A stretch of DNA of 64,000 nt from Chlorella sorokiniana (GCA_025917655.1 CP084608.1:1116001-1180000); one strand, 5' to 3'; counted from the stretch's first letter, positions 45,180-56,923 are shown. A program made the numbers and translations. Notes: a model not told the origin generated them from the letters alone.

Positions 45180-46589
45180 GTTAGGCGTGGGTTGTTGCTG
45201 CGTCGAATGCCGTGCACCGACACTACGCCTGGCGGGTGCCCAGGACTGGACGCCTGTTGCGTCTCGAGGCGCCCAGCAAGCCTGTAAGAGCTGTTGTTAT
45301 CTACTGAGAGTGGTCAGGCAGCGCTACTTCTCTGCGCAGCGGCTGAATCGGAAAGGCAGGCATTGTTCGGGGTGGCGGTAAGCTGCTGCTGCTGCTGCTC
45401 ATCGTTTGTTTTATTCTCTGACATATCGATTGAGAATGGGACATGCCCTGGTCCGCTCTGTGAAGCGCCGTGCAATGACAGCACAGCAGGGCGTTTGTTT
45501 GCGATGCTGCAGCTTGCCCAGCGATCAGCCTTCGCTTTGTGGGCAAAATTAAATACTCCCTGATTGGAATACAATTGAATGCAGTGAGGCACGAACGCCC
45601 AGGTCCCGCTACACTTGGCGACTTTGGACGCTCGAAAGCAAAGCCAGGTTTGCAAAATGTATCTGTGCAAACAAATGTCCGCCCAAAAGGCCAGTCACCC
45701 GTCCCGTCCAGCCCTCCAGCTGGTGGCAACAGGTGCCACCGACTGTCCGCTGCTGTCGTCCAGGCGCACAATTAAGCAGCCTCGCCATGGCCACCGCCTT
45801 GAGGCAAGAAAAGCAAGATAAGGACGCTGGAATGTGCCTATCAATGCACCAGGTGCGCCAAACACTGGGGTTGCTCTTCCATGGCCGAAATCCAAGACAA
45901 CCCTTTCGCGCGCTGCCTGCTGTGTGGGTAGAGGTCCCCCATGAGTCCGATGCACTGAGTGAAGCGTGCCCGGCGAGGAATGGCAGAAAGATTGCGGCGG
46001 CGCAGGCGGACGAGACGGCAGGGGCAGCGCAGAGGCGCCGCCGCCAGGGCGTGCTGCCTGCACCCCAAATTGCCATGTTGAGGCAGCTTGTGGCAGCTGG
46101 ACGTCGGGAGGTCGATACTCACCCCACGCTCTTGCAGCAGGACCGATCGCAGACGCACTTGGCAGCCCGGCAGCATCAGGGGGCAGCATCAGGGATTGTC
46201 TGCCGAAAATGATGCCGCCGCACCCGCTGGAAGCAGCAATGCCAGCAATGCCGACGGTCAGCCTGGCAGCTGCCAGCCTTTCTCTGGGTGCTGGGGCGGC
46301 AGGGAGCATCCCAGGGGGCAGTGCAGGCACAGGTGATGCGCAGGAGACCCTTTGCATGCCTGCTGTAGATGCGAAGAGGCGGCAACTATTGTGTCGGTGC
46401 GGCACCCACCACGTTGCGGGCTCGTGCTGAGTTGCAGATGCTTCCCTGACCTGTGACGCTACTGCGGAGGCTGCCATGGCCGTCGAGGACCTGGCAGCTG
46501 CGCACTGCCCTCCTTGTGACACTGGACAGCAATAGTCTCTACGCCACTCGTGAACCCTTGCATGCCAGCAGGGCCTCACAACCAATCTC
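45180..46589. other. Gene-poor stretch with an unassigned minus-strand open frame
   Basis: About 1.4 kb less GC-rich than the flanks on the left, with no recognised gene. A 296-codon open frame on minus (45695-46585) includes a reasonable ATG at 46477 (MAASAVASQVREASATQHEP) but shows no known motif, signal or splice support. It may be a lineage-specific gene or chance. Confidence 0.3.
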
Positions 46590-47700
46590 CCAGCGCGTCT
46601 AGCAGCTAGGCGCTTGTTGCAAGCTGCGAGGCTAGAACATCAGCCAGAGAATGCAAACACCGCTATCTGCATCTCACCGCACTCCCCAACAGTATCTGGC
46701 ACTGCTTGTAGTCAGCGTACTTCCAACAGCGCGCCTTGACGGTGTACCCCAGGCGGAACCCTGCCTGACTGTCTCATTGATGGACTTCAACGTGCCGGTC
46801 AGGCAGGGTTTTGCCTGGGGTACAACGTCGAGGCGCGCTGCTGGAGGTACGCTGACTACAAGCAGAACCAGACCTGGCTGGCGAGTGCGGTCGAGAGAGT
46901 GCCTGCAGAGAGTGAGATTTGCCTCTCTGGCCGGTCTCCTAGCCTCGCAACATGTCAGTCTGGCGAGGGGAGGTCTGCGCATGAGAGCAGCTCTGAGCGT
47001 GCCTAAGCACCTCTTTCAAATAGGTGCAAAGCACACCTGACAATGCCAGGACCATGAGAGAACGGGCAGCGAACCAGCCCGCCAGCAGCTGGCAAGCACG
47101 GGCTGTCAGAACCCCAGTGCCACGGCCCACCTGTGCCTGCCGCCATCTCTCCATGCAGCTCCTCGAGATCGCAATCCACGTCTGGCACCAAGGATGTGCA
47201 AGAGAGCGGACAGAAGGGTTCGGCAGTTTTGCCCGATGCATCGTGCCACTGCTATCAGGCTGCTCCCAGCAGCAAGGAGGACACTGCCAGGTGAGAAACC
47301 GACACAACAAGCACCCTGTGTGCGCATTCATCCCAGCTGCAGCCCTGCCGATCTTTGATGACGGGGGTAGAAGGGCCCACCTGCCAGACCTGGGCCAAGG
47401 GCCTCCAGCCTCTTAACGCAGCCAGCAGCCAACTGGGCCATCTCGTGGTTGCGGTCATCACCGGCTGCATGCAAGTTGGCAAGGCTCACCAGTTGCGCTG
47501 CTATGGCAAGCAGCACTGGTGAGCTTTTCTAGCGTGGATGCGGCCATTGGTGACCACACCACAACCACGACCAATGGACGGCTGGCGCCGGTAAGGAGCA
47601 GGGGTTGAACCTCGAGGAGTGCGGTTGTCCGGAAACCCAATACTTTGAAGCTCATGCGGGGCAGATGGAGGTGGATTCGCCTTCAACCAGGCTTGGCTCA
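46590..47700 (-). pseudogene. Decayed copy (copy A) of the two-helix membrane protein gene at 49.4-50.9 kb
   Basis: Three exon-like segments align in order with the intact minus-strand gene at 49,397-50,957. About 47,510-47,395 (VSLANLHAAGDDRNHEMAQL) matches exon 1; about 47,195-47,120 (PDVDCDLEELHGEMAAGT) matches exon 2; and 46,769-46,702 (GFRLGYTVKARCWKYADYKQ) matches exon 3. The last membrane-spanning exon is missing; similarity ends near 46,590. The exon-3 segment is out of frame with its own 5' part and is present a second time in inverted orientation (46,798-46,865). It reads as a non-functional relic. Confidence 0.6.
46702..46865. repeat. Inverted repeat: 68-base arms around a 28-base loop
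   Basis: Left arm 46702-46769, loop 46770-46797, right arm 46798-46865. The left arm and the reverse complement of the right arm match at 62 of 68 positions. Four of the six differences would be G-U pairs in an RNA copied from the + strand, leaving two unpaired positions. Weaker inverted similarity continues outside both arms. Each arm is a copy of the same exon (ARCWKYADYKQ and ARCWRYADYKQ), placed head to head. Confidence 0.9.
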
Positions 47701-47871
47701 AACAAAGGGGCCTCGCCAAGTGTCAACCGCAACTCGGAAAACCGAAGGAAGTTTAGGAAACAACAAGCAGAAGCACAGAGCCAATCACAGACGTATGCCT
47801 AGAGCACGAGAGCGTCACGAGCGCGCGAGAGAGAGCCAGGCTCCCGTGGCGGCACTACAGTACACTCCGAC

Positions 47872-48990
47872 ATGCTGTTGCAACATGTTTGCGCTGCACA
47901 CTTGTCCGGTGTCGCTGCGCCCCTGGCCTGTGGTTTTTGCTTGCAAGACCCTGTGAGTATCTTTTATGTTCCCACGTACCGCGACCCCTTTTTGGCTGCC
48001 TTGCGGCCTGGTTTGCTCTTCGAGCAGAGCACGCCCCTGACAGCTTCGGTTGTACTGCGACGATCTCACCGCAGGAGCCCCACCACGAGCTGCTGTGCAC
48101 CGCGGCGGCAGGCTCCGCTCAGCGGCGGCAGGCTCCAACCTTGCGCAGCAACGACCAGCACATCGCCTGTTTGAGGGCAGCTGGATGGGCGCGCAGCACA
48201 GTTTACCCAAGCAAGAACACGCTCGACGATGTCAAGTAGACTCCTGGGTGGAAGGCACTCACCGATGGCTTTCCAGGCTCGAGCGCAAAGGAGCACCAGC
48301 CACCCTGAGGAAGGAGTACAGCGAAGCCATCGGTGTGTGGTGTGAGTTGAAGGCCGAGCAACGTGCACGGCGCAAGCGCGAAGGTGCGATGTCGAGGCAG
48401 GTGTGTGTGGGTTTTGGTTGCTGAGCGCCAGTTGTGGGATCCCTGAGCCGCTGTGTTCCCTGTTGCTTGCCTGCCGCCGCAGCTGCCTTCGAGGATGGTG
48501 AACAATTCCAACCAGAGAAGCCAGCACCCATGCCGTGTCCGCCATGGCTGGGTGAGCGGCCACAGAAAGCTTTCTATGCTGGGTGCCTCCCCGCCTGCCG
48601 TGCTGCCTGACTGCCGCTAAGGCAAGCGTGGCCATTCAACCTTCCCACGTGCTGCTGTCTCTGGGTCTCTGGGTCTCGTCTGCTGCAGATGCTGATGGCA
48701 GAGTGTGTACAACTGTCGCCACGTACTTGGCCTCCAACAAGGTGCCGTCGACGCTGATGAGCGCGGACAGTGCAGGGCCTGCACAGAGCACGAGGAGTCG
48801 CCAGCGGCGCAGTCTGCCTGGCGGCAGCACTGAGGGAGGTGATGACGTTGAGGGCAGGCGATGTTGCAGGCGATGTTGCAGGCGATGCGAGGATGCCACT
48901 GTGCTTGCACCGCCCGCAGTTCCCGCCAGGCTGGCATTGCCTGTCACACTGATGAACGCAACACCTGAAACAAACCGCATGTGCTGACCC
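47872..48990 (+). CDS. Unrecognised gene, copy A of a duplicated pair
   Basis: Function unknown. The best conserved part is 48185-48424 (MGAQHSLPKQEHARRCQVDS, then WLSRLERKGAPATLRKEYSE and AIGVWCELKAEQRARRKREG), which aligns closely with copy B at 51,427-51,666. The next conserved block, 48480-48560, lies between splice-like signals (cag and gtgagc). A third conserved block near 48740-48830 reads KVPSTLMSADSAGPAQSTRS. Composition is basic and charged, with no signal peptide or membrane helix. Upstream, the decayed membrane-protein gene runs in the opposite direction, as in copy B. Exon boundaries are uncertain. Confidence 0.4.
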
Positions 48991-49396
48991 GCAGCAGTGA
49001 ACTGGGTCATGAATCTTGTGAGGCATCCAGCCGGCAAGCACCAGCTGGTGTGCTGCTAGCAAAGACTGAGCACGCTGGGGGCCTGACGTGGAGTGAAGAT
49101 GCCAGCGCAAGGTGAAGAGCGTCAGCATCACTGTGCGAATGTGAGCGCTCGCACGGCGGCAGGTGCGTGAGCGCAAACCATCCACAATCTGTGGGCAACT
49201 GGCGTGGCAAGCTCTCACAGGCGCAGCATGCAACCATGTGAACGTGGCAAAGCATACACAAGGCAAGGCAGCCCACAAGCAGGGCGACGTTTCAAAATCG
49301 TCATACTATGTGCACAGAGATAGCAATCGCGCCCTCACTGCAATGCTGCTGAAGCAAGTCAGTGGGCAGGCAGGCCAGCCGCTGCGGTGCCGCATC
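48991..49396. other. Spacer between the two duplicated gene pairs
   Basis: About 400 bases with no recognised gene. It lacks the similarity shared by the copies on either side. Confidence 0.4.
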
Positions 49397-50957
49397 TTAT
49401 TGCACCGCTGCTGCTGCTGCTGCCGCTGCTGGTGCTTCCATCTCCCGCTCCTCCACTGCTGGTGCTTCTAGATCCGGCTCCTCCGCTGCTGGTGCTTCCA
49501 GAACCCGCTCCTCCAATGGGGGTGCTTCCAGATCCCGCTGCCGCTGCGCTGCTTGCACCGAGCCGGCTGCACGAGGTCTGGGAGGCAGGGGTTTTGCCCC
49601 CAAGAGCTGAAAGTCAACGAGGGTTTCATTGAGGGCTTCCAGGCGCAGGAGCGCGGCCTTCGAAACCGCTGCCCACTCATAAAGCAGGCCTTCCAGCCGC
49701 GGCATCCCTGGCACTGCCGCAGAATTGGCTGCTGTCAAAACCGCTGCATCCCCCGCGATCAAAGGCAGATCATCCTTCTGGATGCTGTGGAAGATGGTTG
49801 AGTCCATGTAGATGGCGGCAATCACTGAGACGATTGCAATAAGAGGCCATGCGGGCACGGAAATGCCGACGTAGCGAGCAAATCTGGCCAACAGAAGAGC
49901 ACCTGGCACACGCAGGGGCACGCAAGCGTACTGCCGCTGCAAGCCCAGCGAGTAAGCTGGCCTGCCCAAGAACCAGCCATAACAGCCCAGGGTGTACCAA
50001 CCACAGCAAAGCATAAACCACACACGCATCTGCACAGGAGGGGGCCACACCTTGAGTGGGCACAAGCAACTGCAGCATTCGACAGCTGAGCGCTCGTTGC
50101 ATGCGAGGCTAGCAGACCCGCCAGAGCGTGCAACCGATATTCTCTGCACTGTACCGACCGCACTCACCGGCCATGTCTGGTACTGCTGGTAGTCGGTGTA
50201 CGTCCAGCAGCGCGCCAGGACGGTGGGACCCAGGCGGAGCCCTGCCACCGCCTCGTTTATAATCTTCAGCATGCTAATCATGCGGGTAGGGCCTGCACAT
50301 GAAATCAGATGCAAGCACACTTGAGAAAATCCTCAAACGGATGCAAAGCACACCTGACCCCGCCAGACCGTGAGATGACCGGGCAGCGAGCAAAAGCCCG
50401 CACACAGCTGGCCACCACGGGCTGTCCAGAACCCGGTGCTACAGCCCACCTGTGACTGCGGTCACCTCTTCTTCCAGCTCCTCGGCATTGCAAACCACGC
50501 TTTGCACCAAGGCTGTGCAAGAGGGCGGACAGAAGGATAGTCAGTTTCTCCCCGTTTTTGCTTCCCAACGCTGTCAGACTGCTCCCAGCAACAAGCAGGA
50601 CAATGCCAGGCCATTAACGAAGCAACAAGCAAACTGTCTGAGCATTTGCGCATGCTGCAACCCTGAACTCCTTTGACGTTTGGGGCAGAAGGGCCCACCT
50701 GGCAGAGCTGCAGCAAGCTGCGTCCGCAACCCATCGGCTTGAGCCGTCAGCCTGTCCATCTCTTCGTCGAGGACATCATCGGCCTCTTCCCTGTCCAAAA
50801 TGGCCTTCATCCGTACTGCGGTGATGGTCAGCTCGTCCAGCAGGCTTTGAAACTCGCGAAGAGCTTTTCTCGGCGGAAACGTGGGAACCTCAGGCTCAGG
50901 ATCCACAGGCGGGGCGAGTGGAGCGCATCCTCCTCCATGGGAAAACCTTTGGTTTAA
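49397..50957 (-). CDS. Two-helix membrane protein with C-terminal acidic repeats (intact copy B)
   Basis: Family not recognised. Exon 1 (about 50,930-50,700) encodes a helical region (PRKALREFQSLLDELTITAV, EEADDVLDEEMDRLTAQADG). Exon 2 (about 50,540-50,450) gives VQSVVCNAEELEEEVTAVT. Exon 3 (about 50,295-50,175) gives MISMLKIINEAVAGLRLGPT and LARCWTYTDYQQYQTW. The last exon (about 50,040-49,397) carries two hydrophobic segments (VWFMLCCGWYTLGCYGWFLG; SVPAWPLIAIVSVIAAIYM), a further helical region, and a tail of short repeats of the form LEAPxxEE ending in Ala-run AVQ and TAA at 49397-49399. The start codon is not resolved. It faces away from the + gene at 51.2 kb across a spacer of about 200 bases. 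The same pair, decayed, lies 3.3 kb to the left. Confidence 0.55.
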
Positions 50958-51089
50958 CGGCTAAAGGGGGCCTCGCCACGACGGACCGCAACTCGCACAA
51001 CCGAAGGGGGAAGAGTTGGGAACAACAAGCGAAGTACAGGGGATTGATTTCAGCCGTCTGCCTGAACACGCGAACGACCCGGGGTAGAA

Positions 51090-51107
51090 GAAGAAGAAGA
51101 AGAAGAT
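51090..51107. repeat. (GAA)n microsatellite
   Basis: Six GAA/AGA units in the short spacer between the divergent copy-B genes. Confidence 0.8.
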
Positions 51108-51171
51108 GACGCGCGGAGCGTAGAGATAGCATCAGAGGTGTGAGGCTCCCGTGGAGGCACTACACGCCGGC

Positions 51172-52140
51172 ATGCATGTTCGAGCTGACACCTGCTTGGT
51201 GGCACTGCGCCTCGGCTCTTTTGTTTTGGGCTTGGACGCTCCCGTGAAACATCCAAGTGTTTGTTTGGGCCCGGTTTGCTCTTCGAGCCACCCTCACGAC
51301 GCTGCTTCGTTCACACTGCGAGGAGCTCACCGCGGAAGCCCCACCAAGCGCTGCTGTGCACCGCAGCGCGGCGGCAGGTTCCGCTCTTGCCACTGCAGCG
51401 AGCACGTCGCCTCTGAGGGCAGCTGGATGGGCGCGCAGCACAGTTTACCCAAGCAAGAACACGCTCGACGTTGTCAAGTAGAATCCTGGGTCCGAGGAAC
51501 TGACGAATGGCTGGCCAGGCTCGAGCGCCGAGGAGCACCAGCCACTCTGAGGACGGAGTACAAGGAGGCCATCCGTGTGTGGTGTGACTTGATAAGTGAA
51601 CGAAATGCGTGGCGCAAGCGCGAAGGTGCGGTGTTGAGGCAGGTGTGTGTGGGTTTTGGTTGCTGAGCGCCAGTTGTGGGATCCCTGAGCCGCTGTGTTC
51701 CGTGTTGCGCAGCTGCCTTCGAGAAGGGTGAACAATTCCCGCCAGAGAAGCCAGCACCCGTGCCGTGTCCGCCATGGCTGGGTGAGCAGCCACAGAAAGC
51801 CTGCTATGCTGCGTGCCTCCTTACCTGCCGTGCTGCCCGACTGCTGCCTGACTGCCACCCATGCAAGTGTGGCCATCCTACCTTTCCCAAGTGCTCCTGC
51901 CTCTGGGCCTTGTCTGCTGCAGATCGCAGAGCTTATGCATCTGGCAAGACATCGTCGGCCTCCAACAAGGTGCCGTCGACGCTGATGAGCGCAGACAGTG
52001 CAGGGCCTGCACAGAGCACGAGGAGTCGCCAGCGGCGCAGTCTGCCTGGGGTCAGCGCTGAGCGAGGTGATGACGCTGAGGGCAGCGAGGGCCGGAGGCT
52101 GCTGTCCGATGGGCATGCAAATCGTGAGCATGCAGAGTAA
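51172..52140 (+). CDS. Unrecognised gene, copy B of a duplicated pair
   Basis: Paralogue of the gene at 47.9-49.0 kb. The conserved core 51427-51666 reads SWMGAQHSLPKQEHARRCQV, WVRGTDEWLARLERRGAPAT and EAIRVWCDLISERNAWRKRE. Another conserved block follows after an intron at 51,714-51,781, and a third at about 51,966-52,050 reads NKVPSTLMSADSAGPAQSTR. The in-frame ATG at 51172 (MHVRADTCLVALRLGSF) is the likely start. Between A and B, conservation is highest in the proposed exons and lower in the intervening sequence, which argues for past coding constraint. No known domain was seen. Confidence 0.4.
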
Positions 52141-52161
52141 CCCAGAGGGGGGCACCTCACT

Positions 52162-53659
52162 ATGGCATGTCGGTTCCAGGTTGATGTAGCATCGTTTTGC
52201 TCTGTCAATCACTTTTGCTTCAAGGATTCCAAGGAAGCAGAGAAGAGGCACGTGTGCAGCCTGTGGCGGGCTGCGGTCGTGCGTGAAGCTCTCCCGGGCT
52301 GCGCGTCACGTGGGCTGCTGCATCCTGCCCCCCCTGACCAGCCCTGGGCCAGTCTGCTTGTGTACGGAATCAAGCGCATCGAGGGACGGGGCTGGTCAAC
52401 TGAGCACCGCGGGCGCATGCGGATCGCAGCTACCGTGAAGCAGCCGCTGCCGCAGGAGGTCCAGGTGGCATTGTGCTTGGGCGGGAAGGCCAAGCCACGG
52501 GCTGTCCTGCCATGCTGCCTCTGCGTCGAACACCGACAAGGGTTTAATTAACTTTTGGGTTTTCTGCAGGAGATGGAAGACTTCTCACATCTCACATCTC
52601 GCATTGTGCACATCTCGCATTGTGCACGGGCTGGAAGGGGGCAGCCTGGGGCCCTGGCATTCCCATCTGCTTACCCCACCGGCTTCCTGCTGGGCTGCGT
52701 GGATGTCGTGGGCTGCTTGCAGGCAAGTTGCACATGCACCCTACTGAGAGCGCCTGTCGGAACCTGCTCACCTGCTTCCGCGCTTACTTGCCGCCCTCGC
52801 TCCGTCCCTTATTACAACGCCTCCTGCTGCTATCGGCAGGCTGAGCAAGTCGATGCGTGGGAGGCCCTCCCTGGCAGCCTGAAGGCTGAGGTTGGCAGCC
52901 CTTTCTGCTTCCTGTGCCAGGACGCGCAGCGCTTGGTGGTCCTGCACTCGATGCGCGGTCAGCCCAAGCTGTTCCGGCTGGAGGGCAAGGTGCTGCTGCC
53001 GCTGCCGTGCATAGACAGCAGCGCCGCACGTAGCGTGGTGCTACGCCTGCCTCCCCCAACAGCTCCATTCTGCACTCGCTGGAAGCTCATTGCTGCAATG
53101 CGCCATGGTATCACGCCTGCAGATACACAAGGCTGCACAGCTGGGCCTGAAGCCCGCCCCCAACAGCAGAGGCCTGGACTGGGCGGCGTTTGGGGCGCCG
53201 CCGGCAGCTGGCGAGCATCTGCCGCCCTCACAGAACAGGACCAAGTACAGAGACGTGCAAGAGCAGATGGACGCAACGCGCGGCAGCAGGCAGGGTGCAG
53301 GACAGCATGGTAGAGCAGCAGTAGCCGGCGGTCAGACGGTGGACACGCCTAGCGGTTGCGGCGTGGCCCAAGCCGAGAGCTGCCAGTCGCCGCATACGGC
53401 TGCTGCAAGTGCAGCAGGGCCGCATGCTGTGACGGGCCTGCCCCGTTCAGTGGCCCTCCAGCAGCAGCAGCAGCAGCACGACCCCCAAAAGCGCCTGCGA
53501 GCGGTGCAGAAGAAGCTGCGGCAGATTGCGGCGCTGGAGGAGAAGCGGTGCTCAGGCGCGGTGCAGCTGCTGCCAGAGGAGCTGGCAAAGCTGGAGCAGA
53601 AAGCAGCGTTGGAAGCAGAGGCGCTGCAGCTGCAGACCGCACTGAATGCGTTGTCCTGA
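52162..53659 (+). CDS. ASCH-domain protein (TRIP4/ASC-1 type) with a C-terminal PYM/eIF2A-like helical tail
   Basis: ASCH domains are RNA- or cofactor-binding beta-barrels; in TRIP4 the domain sits in a transcription/translation coactivator complex. Exons are 52162-52464, 52570-52722, 52840-52989 and 53123-53659. The start is ATG 52162 (MACRFQVDVASFCSV). The ASCH core is DQPWASLLVYGIKRIEGRGW, EHRGRMRIAATVKQPLPQEV, AYPTGFLLGCVDVVGCLQ, then VGSPFCFLCQDAQRLVVLHS and GQPKLFRLEGK. The C-terminal exon has DWAAFGAPPAAG, a Gln run, and a helix QKRLRAVQKKLRQIAALEEK similar to the C-termini of PYM and eIF2A. The stop is TGA 53657-53659. Intron 2 uses a textbook GC donor (CAG|GCAAGT). The N-terminal zinc-finger part of animal TRIP4 is absent. 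Confidence 0.75.
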
Positions 53660-53694
53660 TTGTCTCTGCTGCTTTTGCATGGTGTTACATTGCA

Positions 53695-53699
53695 ATTTG
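53695..53699 (-). promoter_or_regulatory. TGTAA polyadenylation signal of the aldo/keto reductase gene
   Basis: TTACA on + gives TGTAA on minus, 53 bases past the stop codon at 53752 and only 36 bases from the stop of the convergent ASCH gene. Confidence 0.5.
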
Positions 53700-53751
53700 C
53701 CAACGGGGGCATGATTTTTGGCAGAGCGCGAGGGACCAGATTTGCCACAGG

Positions 53752-55776
53752 CTAGGGCGTGGGGTTGGGGTACCTCTGGTGTATCGCCTCCACAGCCGCC
53801 GCCAGCTCTGGCTCCAAGGGCGGCTGTCTCGCCGCTTCAGCCAGCTCCCGCAGTTGTGCCTCGCCCGTGGCGCCAAAGACAGCACTGGCCACCAGCTGAT
53901 GGCTCAGCACGAAGCGGATGGCCAAGGCCGCTCCAGACATGCCCCAGTCTGCTGCTAACTGGCAGTATGCAGCCACTGCAGTTTGGGTAGCAGCATGCAT
54001 GGCAGGGTAGGGATAACTGTTGGCGGCCAGGGCAGCGGTATGGAGGTCTCTGCCTAGCGCCAGGTGCAAACGCACCTGCTTCTTGCACGTTGGGTTTTGG
54101 GCCGTACCGCGATTCTGCCTCAGAGTACCGCCCCTTGTACTTATTCAGCCTGGAGGCATGGAGGAGGCGGCCTGAGAGCCGCATGCGATTGTGATCCCAG
54201 ACATGCCCCCAGCGCCAGCCGCGCCCGACCCTTCCCAGGCAGATGGTGGGCCTCACCTGGCGCCTGGAGGGCCGCCCCCACCCCCAGGTACTTGCCCGTC
54301 AGCAGGCCCATGGCCAACGGGGAGTAGGCCAGCAGCGAGACGCGCTCCGCGTGGCAGCACTCGGCCAGCCCCGCGTCAAAGGTGCGGCACAGCAGGCTAT
54401 ACGCGTTCTGCAGAGAGACCACGCCGCCCGGCAGGTCGGGCTTGGCCCTGGCTGCACACGGAGGCCAGGGCGGGGGCGGTTGGGACGCTGGCAGCACTGC
54501 AAGCGGCGCCCTCGGCCTCCTCCTCTCACTGAAGCGCAGGCTCACCCAGCTCGCAGAACCGCATCAGCCCATACGGCGTCTCGTTGCTCAGACCCACGTG
54601 CCGCACCTGCAGGGCAAGCAGACCAGCATGCTGGAGTTGCAGGTTATGCTTCAGACAACCACCAGCACAACAGAAGGCCTTTCATAACATCTGACATCAA
54701 CATCTGAGAGCGCCATGACACATCCATACCCCAAGAAAACTGCCAGGCCAGGCGTGCGCACCTTGCCTGCCGTCACCGCCCTGGACAGCGCCTCCAGCTG
54801 CTCCTCAAAGGGGCAGGCCGCGTACGCCATGGCTGGGTCGAAATCCAGGTCCCCAAACATGGGCACGTACCTGCAGGGGAAAGGGTGCGCGGGACCTCAG
54901 GGTGGCAGCAACAGCCACAACACTGCGCCGCCAGCAGCATAATGAAGGGGGACGAAAGGAGGAGCGTTGGAAGGGGGTGGGGTGGAGTCCTCTGATGGAA
55001 GGCTGGCTTCCACATGGAAGGCACTGCGATCCTGTGTGCTGGCTGCCCACTACCCGGCGCCGGTTGCAAGCCTGCCTGTCTGGCCAGTGCAGCTGCAGCA
55101 GATCCACGTAGTCCAGGCCCAGCCGTGCCAGGCTGGCGTCCAGCGCCGCCGCGATGTTGGCTGCGTTGAGGCGCAGCGGCCCTCCCCGCAGCCAGTCCAT
55201 TCCCCCAGGGCCCGCCACCTTGGTGGCCACAACCAGCTGGGAGCGTGGGCGGTGGCACTGCCGCCGCAGCCAGGCGCCCAGGATCTGCTCTGACCGCCCC
55301 TGCGGCCCGCAGCAGGCATGGCATGATGGATGCGTGGACTCCTGACACGCGCACTATGCATGTCACTGAACAGCAAGGGAGTGCAGCAGCAGGGTTGTCG
55401 CACACCTGTGTGGCGGCGGCTTGAGGCACCGGGTACATCTCTGCAGTGTCAAAAAAGGTGATGCCCTCCTCCACAGCCAGGTCCAGCAGCATCTCTGCTT
55501 CGGAATCAGAGGTGCTATCGCCAAACAACATGGTGCCTGTTCAGCAGGCCCACAGGTCAGGACGATATGTCAGATGGGGATGGAGGCGGTGGAACGAGGC
55601 GGCGCGCAGAACGCACCGAGGCATAGGGAAGAGACGTGCAGCTCACTGCTGCCCAGCTGCCTCATTTGCATACTGCTGGCAGCAACTCTTCGCCGCTTGC
55701 ATTGGGGCCGGGTGGAGGCTCTGCCCGGCCTAAACACCAGTGTGCATCCCTCTAAGCCTGTACATTGCGGCTGCAT
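53752..55776 (-). CDS. Aldo/keto reductase (Tas-like, NADPH-dependent), probably organelle-targeted
   Basis: Reduces carbonyls with NADPH; the substrate is not predictable. ATG 55776 gives an Arg/Ser-rich leader (MQPQCTGLEGCTLVFRPGRA, STRPQCKRRRVAASS) resembling a transit peptide, then the family start MQMRQLGSSELHVSSLCLG joined in phase to TMLFGDSTSDSEAEMLLDLA. Catalytic residues are seen: Asp and Tyr in ITFFDTAEMYP, Lys in LVVATKVAGPGG, His in LLQLHWPDR. Further blocks are AVTAGKVRHVGLSNETPYG, VVSLQNAYSLLCR, AYSPLAMGLLTGKYL, NKYKGRYSEAESRYG and SHQLVASAVFGATGEAQL, ending QRYPNPTP with TAG at 53752-53754. About nine exons. Internal M at the second ATG could give a cytosolic form. Confidence 0.88.
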
Positions 55777-55945
55777 GCAGTATTAAACAATTTAGACAGG
55801 TACTGGAGTTCGAATCCAAGAACCCCTTTTTGTTTTATATATAAAGCGGAACTCAGGCCGAACATCGCGACCGTCCATGTGGCAGTCCTTCGCACTCAAC
55901 CCACACAGTCCATCGTGATGTTAAAAGCTCAGTTGAGATTGGGTA

Positions 55946-56923
<978 letters not shown>

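Noticed and set aside
45695-46585. 296-codon minus-strand open frame
   Set aside because: No motif, splice signal or paralogue was recognised; kept only as a remark within the spacer entry, not as a gene.
48740-48830. Minus-strand SVDGTLLEAKYV, reminiscent of the DGTxLxxKY start of MULE transposases
   Set aside because: No further transposase blocks on that strand, no terminal inverted repeats, and the plus-strand reading is the one conserved in both copies.
51445-52251. 268-codon minus-strand open frame over the copy-B plus gene
   Set aside because: Its reading is not the better conserved one between copies A and B, so it is treated as an antisense shadow.
55800-55830. GTTCGAATCC, identical to a tRNA T-loop, followed by a T-run
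   Set aside because: No matching acceptor stem, D-arm or anticodon arm can be built from the 70-80 bases upstream, and the T-stem does not pair well.
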